DNA of 64,000 nt from Enterovibrio calviensis DSM 14347 (GTDB taxonomy: Bacteria > Pseudomonadota > Gammaproteobacteria > Enterobacterales > Vibrionaceae). Position 1 is the first letter of the stretch; each line of letters opens with the position of its first letter. The notes under the pieces are model-generated. The model searched no databases, was not told where the DNA came from, and saw only the letters and a program-made list of their open reading frames with translations. Positions 62,893 to 64,000 of this stretch are shown one piece after another. Location of the stretch: the NCBI RefSeq assembly GCF_000621165.1, contig NZ_JHZA01000001.1:62001-126000 (forward strand), read 5' to 3'. A program made the translations under genes and the position numbers.

Positions 62893-64000
62893 ATGGATGA
62901 ACAGCAACACACCCCTGATCTTGAATGTCGGGCACTGACTAAATCCTTCGCCGAATTCACGGCCGTGAACAACATCGATTTTACTGTGCCCAATGGCAGT
63001 TTCTTCTCTATTCTTGGCCCTTCAGGTTGCGGCAAAACCACATTACTGCGCATGTTGGCCGGTTTCGAACAAGCCACCAGCGGCGACATTTTCATCAAAG
63101 GTAAGCGGGTAAACGACATCAGCCCCAATCGCCGCCCCGTCAATATGGTGTTTCAGCATTTGGCGCTGTTTCCAACCATGACAGTGGCAGAGAACATTGC
63201 CTACGGCCTTCGCCGACGCAAAACGCCCTCCTCTGACATCAATAAAAAAGTTGACGAAGTGCTGGCACGCGTTGGCCTTTCAGGTAGTGGGCCAAAGCAA
63301 ATTTCGCAGCTATCAGGCGGTCAGAAGCAGCGCATCGCCATCGCTCGGTGTCTCGTACTTAACCCCGACGTACTATTGCTTGATGAACCTCTCGGCGCAC
63401 TGGATTTAAAATTGCGCGAGCAAATGAAAGTCGAGCTCAAGCATTTGCAGCAAGAATTTGGTACCACCTTTGTCTACATCACCCATGACCAATCAGAAGC
63501 GCTGGTGATGTCTGATCAAGTTGCTGTCATGAATCAGGGGGAGTTTGAACAGGTTGGGACACCGCAAGATCTGTACTATTCACCCGCCACAGCATTTGTT
63601 GCCAAATTCGTGGGCGAAAACAATCAACGCTCAGGCACAGTGACGGCAATCAATGGCAACATCGTGACGTTAACCGGTGAAGGCGGCGACATCATGCAAG
63701 CAACGGCAGGAAGCCCATTGAGTATTGGTGAACGTTCCGATGTATTTGTTCGCCCAGAAGCCATCAGCATTGCGTTGCCCAATGCCAAACCGACCCATGC
63801 TGACAATGGCTTTGATGTCGCGGTAAAAGAGATTCTGTTTGACGGTTCTCGCAGCCAATTAGTCGTGGATTGCCCTCAACACCAAACGCAATTTTCTGTG
63901 CAACTGCCGCAAACGGAAGCGTTCCGTCAGATCTGCCCTGGAGACTCCCTTTTTGTCCATTGGCAGGCGCAGTTTTCGCGCTGCTTACCGTCTATGAAAT
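62893..64000 (+). CDS. PotA-like ABC transporter ATPase (3' partial)
   Basis: The frame is open from ATG 62893 to the right window edge, so 369 residues are seen and the end is missing. Walker A GPSGCGKTT (about residues 43-51), the Q loop in NMVFQHLALFP, the signature LSGGQKQR and Walker B VLLLDEPLGALD, with the switch His in YITHD, are all present. From about residue 245 a TOBE-type domain (VFVRPEAISIAL) follows, as in PotA/FbpC-type importers. It powers uptake of the ligand bound by the protein encoded just upstream; the permease genes should lie beyond the window. Confidence 0.93.
   Translation, partial: MDEQQHTPDLECRALTKSFAEFTAVNNIDFTVPNGSFFSILGPSGCGKTTLLRMLAGFEQATSGDIFIKGKRVNDISPNRRPVNMVFQHLALFPTMTVAENIAYGLRRRKTPSSDINKKVDEVLARVGLSGSGPKQISQLSGGQKQRIAIARCLVLNPDVLLLDEPLGALDLKLREQMKVELKHLQQEFGTTFVYITHDQSEALVMSDQVAVMNQGEFEQVGTPQDLYYSPATAFVAKFVGENNQRSGTVTAINGNIVTLTGEGGDIMQATAGSPLSIGERSDVFVRPEAISIALPNAKPTHADNGFDVAVKEILFDGSRSQLVVDCPQHQTQFSVQLPQTEAFRQICPGDSLFVHWQAQFSRCLPSMK

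Overview
The window looks like a piece of a gammaproteobacterial chromosome from a marine or halophilic member of the Vibrionaceae; the genus cannot be fixed from sequence alone. The evidence is an ectoine operon that ends in a dedicated aspartokinase (ectABC-ask), a TonB2-type energy-transduction operon with TtpC and DUF3450 partners, a stand-alone EF-G with strongly biased codons, a pqiABC lipid-transport operon, and a dispersed intergenic repeat with a TACCCAAGNNANCTGAAGA core. No rRNA, tRNA, CRISPR array, transposase or integrase was found.

Region by region. Positions 1-6780 hold a retron operon: a HEAT-repeat protein (5' end outside the window), a winged-helix/SWIM zinc-finger protein, a structured msr-msd RNA with a perfect 13-bp a1/a2 inverted repeat, and a retron reverse transcriptase with a long N-terminal extension and two C-terminal membrane helices. 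This is the most interesting part of the window. Positions 6851-14388 hold a DUF4380 mutarotase-like protein, pqiABC, an orphan Flp pilin and a prolyl oligopeptidase. Positions 14584-17354 hold a tight minus-strand operon coding for a MerR-methyltransferase fusion, a GNAT acetyltransferase and an RsgA-type GTPase. Positions 17501-21564 hold a YjbR-like protein, a YCII protein beside its ECF sigma factor, and a long-form GAPDH.

Positions 22003-25867 are the ectoine operon, with an internal terminator before the aspartokinase. Positions 25923-32141 hold a hydroxyacid dehydrogenase divergent from a MocR regulator, then DUF2750, YiiM, a diheme peroxidase and an MFS transporter. Positions 32426-37173 hold a small RTX protein and a ROK regulator/GH20/AAC(3) operon that probably handles amino sugars. 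Positions 39067-44029 are the six-gene TonB2 operon, every junction a 4-nt overlap.

Positions 45270-53925 hold a VF530 protein, a membrane fatty acid hydroxylase-type enzyme, a SorA/SorB-like sulfite dehydrogenase pair, a 967-residue alkaline-phosphatase-superfamily protein, a ribbon-helix-helix protein followed by a 29-residue lysine-rich peptide, and a MauG-type lipoprotein. Positions 54115-64000 hold a BaeSR-like two-component system with a His/Pro-rich sensor loop, DUF302, EF-G, an acyltransferase, a DUF3081-like protein and the start of a polyamine-type ABC transporter whose ATPase runs off the right edge. Most transcription units end in clear intrinsic terminators, many of them bidirectional between convergent genes. 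Family names come from sequence recognition without database searches.
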